This document shows, piece after piece, positions 4,557 through 5,683 of a stretch of DNA of 5,683 nucleotides; the stretch's first letter is position 1, and each line of letters opens with the position of its first letter. Both the position numbers and the translations under genes were made by a program. The notes below the pieces were generated by a model. It ran no database searches. It was not told the DNA's origin and saw only the letters and a program-made list of their open reading frames with translations. This DNA comes from JAJYTL01 sp046705265 (GTDB taxonomy: Bacteria > Pseudomonadota > Alphaproteobacteria > Ferrovibrionales > Ferrovibrionaceae), in assembly GCA_046705265.1 (NCBI GenBank), contig JBJKQL010000108.1, positions 1-5,683 of the forward strand, written 5' to 3'.

Positions 4557-5683
4557 TTAAGTCGGCAATGGGGCGAGATGCTGGCGCAAGCGCTCTTCGA
4601 GACCGCCGCGGCGGCGCGCGCCATCGATCCGAACCGCCTGTTGCAGGGATGCCTCCTGGCCGATGACGATAGCCTGGCCCTTGCCGCGGGAGAGCGCGGT
4701 GTAGAGAAGATTCCGCGTCAGCATCCGCCGAGCCTCGGCGGGAAGGCAGAGCACGACGGACTTCCATTCGGATCCTTGCGAACGGTGGATCGTGATCGCG
4801 TAGGCAAGCGCGAGCTGGCCGGCGGCTTCAGAAGCGGCATAGGGAACGTGGCGGGTGTCGAAGAGGACAACGATGCGGGGTTCCCGAAAGGGTTCATGTG
4901 CGATCTCGACGATACGCCCCTGATCGCCGTTGAAAACGCCCTTGTCGTAATCGTTCTCGAGCTGCTGAACCTTGTCGCCGAGGCGGCCGGTGCCGCCGGC
5001 GAGGCGGCAGGTCGGACCTGCCGGATCCGGGCTGGGATTGCAGATCGGGGCCAGGATCTCGTTCAAGGCATAAACCCCGTAGCTCCTCTCTTTGGTCGGG
5101 GCCAGGACCTGGAGATCGAGGAGGGGGTTGTGGCCGGCCTGGACAAGATCCCGGACGACGCGGGAGGCTGCCGCGGGCAAGTCCGGATCCGGCGCCTTGA
5201 GGAGGCGGAGTTCGGCCTCCTCCCCATAGGGAACGAGACGTGGGGCCTGTCCGTTCCGGATTGCGCGGCAAGCTTCCGGGATGGCCCTTCCCTCGGATTG
5301 CCGCAGGATCTTCGAGAGCCGCGCGATCGGCAATCGGCCGCAGGAGAGCATATCGGCGAAGGGCTGGCCGAAGGCGACGGGCGGCAGTTGATCGGGATCG
5401 CCGACAAGGACGAGACGGCACCCCCGAGGGATGGCGGTGAGAAGATCGGCCTTCAGGACGAGGTCGATCATGGAGGCCTCGTCGACGATGATGGCGAAAG
5501 CCTCGAGAGGGTTGCCCTCGTCCCGGGTAAAGCCGCCGGCCTCGGGTGACCAGCAAAGCAGCCGGTGAATGGTCTGCGCCGGATGTTTCGCGGCCTCCGA
5601 GAGCCGCCGCGCCGCCTTGCCGGTCGGTGCCGCCAATAGAATAGCCTTCCCTCGCGAAATCCTACCCAGGGCGTCCACCGCCG
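4557..5683 (-). CDS. RecD/TraA-type SF1 DNA helicase, C-terminal part (partial)
   Basis: This is an ATP-driven 5'-3' DNA helicase of the RecD2/TraA kind. The window holds about 374 residues; the frame is still open at the right edge, so the N-terminus and the Walker A loop lie outside and the GTG at 5678 is not a true start. Counting from that codon, the motifs run in order: Ia LLAAPTGKAARRLSEA (14-29), TIHRLL (36-41), II VDEASM (65-70), III VGDPDQLPPV (92-101), IV LRQ (125-127), VKERS-like APTKERSYGVYALN (193-206), V GDKVQQLENDYDKGVFNGDQ (234-253), VI AITIHRSQGSEW (294-305) and YTALSRGKG (326-334). All key residues are present, so it looks intact. It could be a plasmid transfer helicase or a chromosomal RecD2-like repair enzyme. 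It ends with TAA and lacks a visible terminator. Confidence 0.9.
   Translation of the reverse strand, partial: AVDALGRISRGKAILLAAPTGKAARRLSEAAKHPAQTIHRLLCWSPEAGGFTRDEGNPLEAFAIIVDEASMIDLVLKADLLTAIPRGCRLVLVGDPDQLPPVAFGQPFADMLSCGRLPIARLSKILRQSEGRAIPEACRAIRNGQAPRLVPYGEEAELRLLKAPDPDLPAAASRVVRDLVQAGHNPLLDLQVLAPTKERSYGVYALNEILAPICNPSPDPAGPTCRLAGGTGRLGDKVQQLENDYDKGVFNGDQGRIVEIAHEPFREPRIVVLFDTRHVPYAASEAAGQLALAYAITIHRSQGSEWKSVVLCLPAEARRMLTRNLLYTALSRGKGQAIVIGQEASLQQAVRIDGARRRGGLEERLRQHLAPLPT

Noticed and set aside
4497..5549. Plus-strand frame of 350 codons
   Set aside because: It is antisense to the RecD-like helicase, which shows the SF1 motifs downstream of Walker A in order.
1..5683. CRISPR array, tRNA, rRNA or integron attC sites
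   Set aside because: No regularly spaced repeats, no cloverleaf-like sequence and no attC core pair were seen on either strand; the hairpin at 104-153 lacks the attC end boxes.

Overview
This is a high-GC accessory region, most likely from an alphaproteobacterium and perhaps an Acetobacteraceae or Rhodospirillales plasmid or genomic island. That placement is inferred from the base composition, the mnmA-like fragment and the helicase types; nothing in the window fixes the taxon. The region is dominated by an insertion sequence and gene debris, with one intact cargo gene (Fic) and one helicase cut by the window edge. I did not find a clearly new multi-gene system.

Layout, left to right. Bases 1 to about 138 are the 3' tail of an IS3-family transposase, almost identical to the tail of the complete copy further right. 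A symmetrical two-tier hairpin follows at 104-153. Bases 292-601 (minus) encode only the C-terminal part of the tRNA 2-thiouridylase MnmA. A complete-looking IS3-family element then runs from about 602 to about 1911. Its orfA and orfB are joined by a strong -1 frameshift signal: a T_TTT_TTA heptamer, a 7-nt spacer, and a stem that can become an H-type pseudoknot. To the right of the IS is a junction of two broken genes: a plus-strand C-terminal scrap (1940-2131) and a decayed minus-strand UvrD-like helicase (2153-2568) whose Walker A motif is frameshifted and which contains a TGA stop.

The minus-strand gene at 2644-3879 is an intact 411-residue Fic protein. It has the HPFLDGNGR active site, an N-terminal SNLIEG inhibitory motif and a winged-helix-like C-terminus. 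Its likely promoter places the transcript start at or next to the ATG and overlaps a 19-bp imperfect palindrome. Bases 3935-4556 hold no confident intact gene. They contain a stem-loop, a possible minus-strand gene fragment, a small membrane protein that appears to have lost its start by a frameshift, and two overlapping perfect palindromes. From 4557 to the right edge is the minus-strand C-terminal part of a RecD/TraA-type SF1 helicase, open at the window end.

All the cargo genes lie on the minus strand and the IS on the plus strand. The IS remnant, the truncated mnmA piece and the two truncated genes abutting the right end of the IS suggest repeated IS-mediated rearrangement. The Fic enzyme probably acts alone as a self-inhibited AMP transferase, since no separate antitoxin gene is visible beside it. 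I see no functional link between Fic and the RecD-like helicase beyond sharing a strand.
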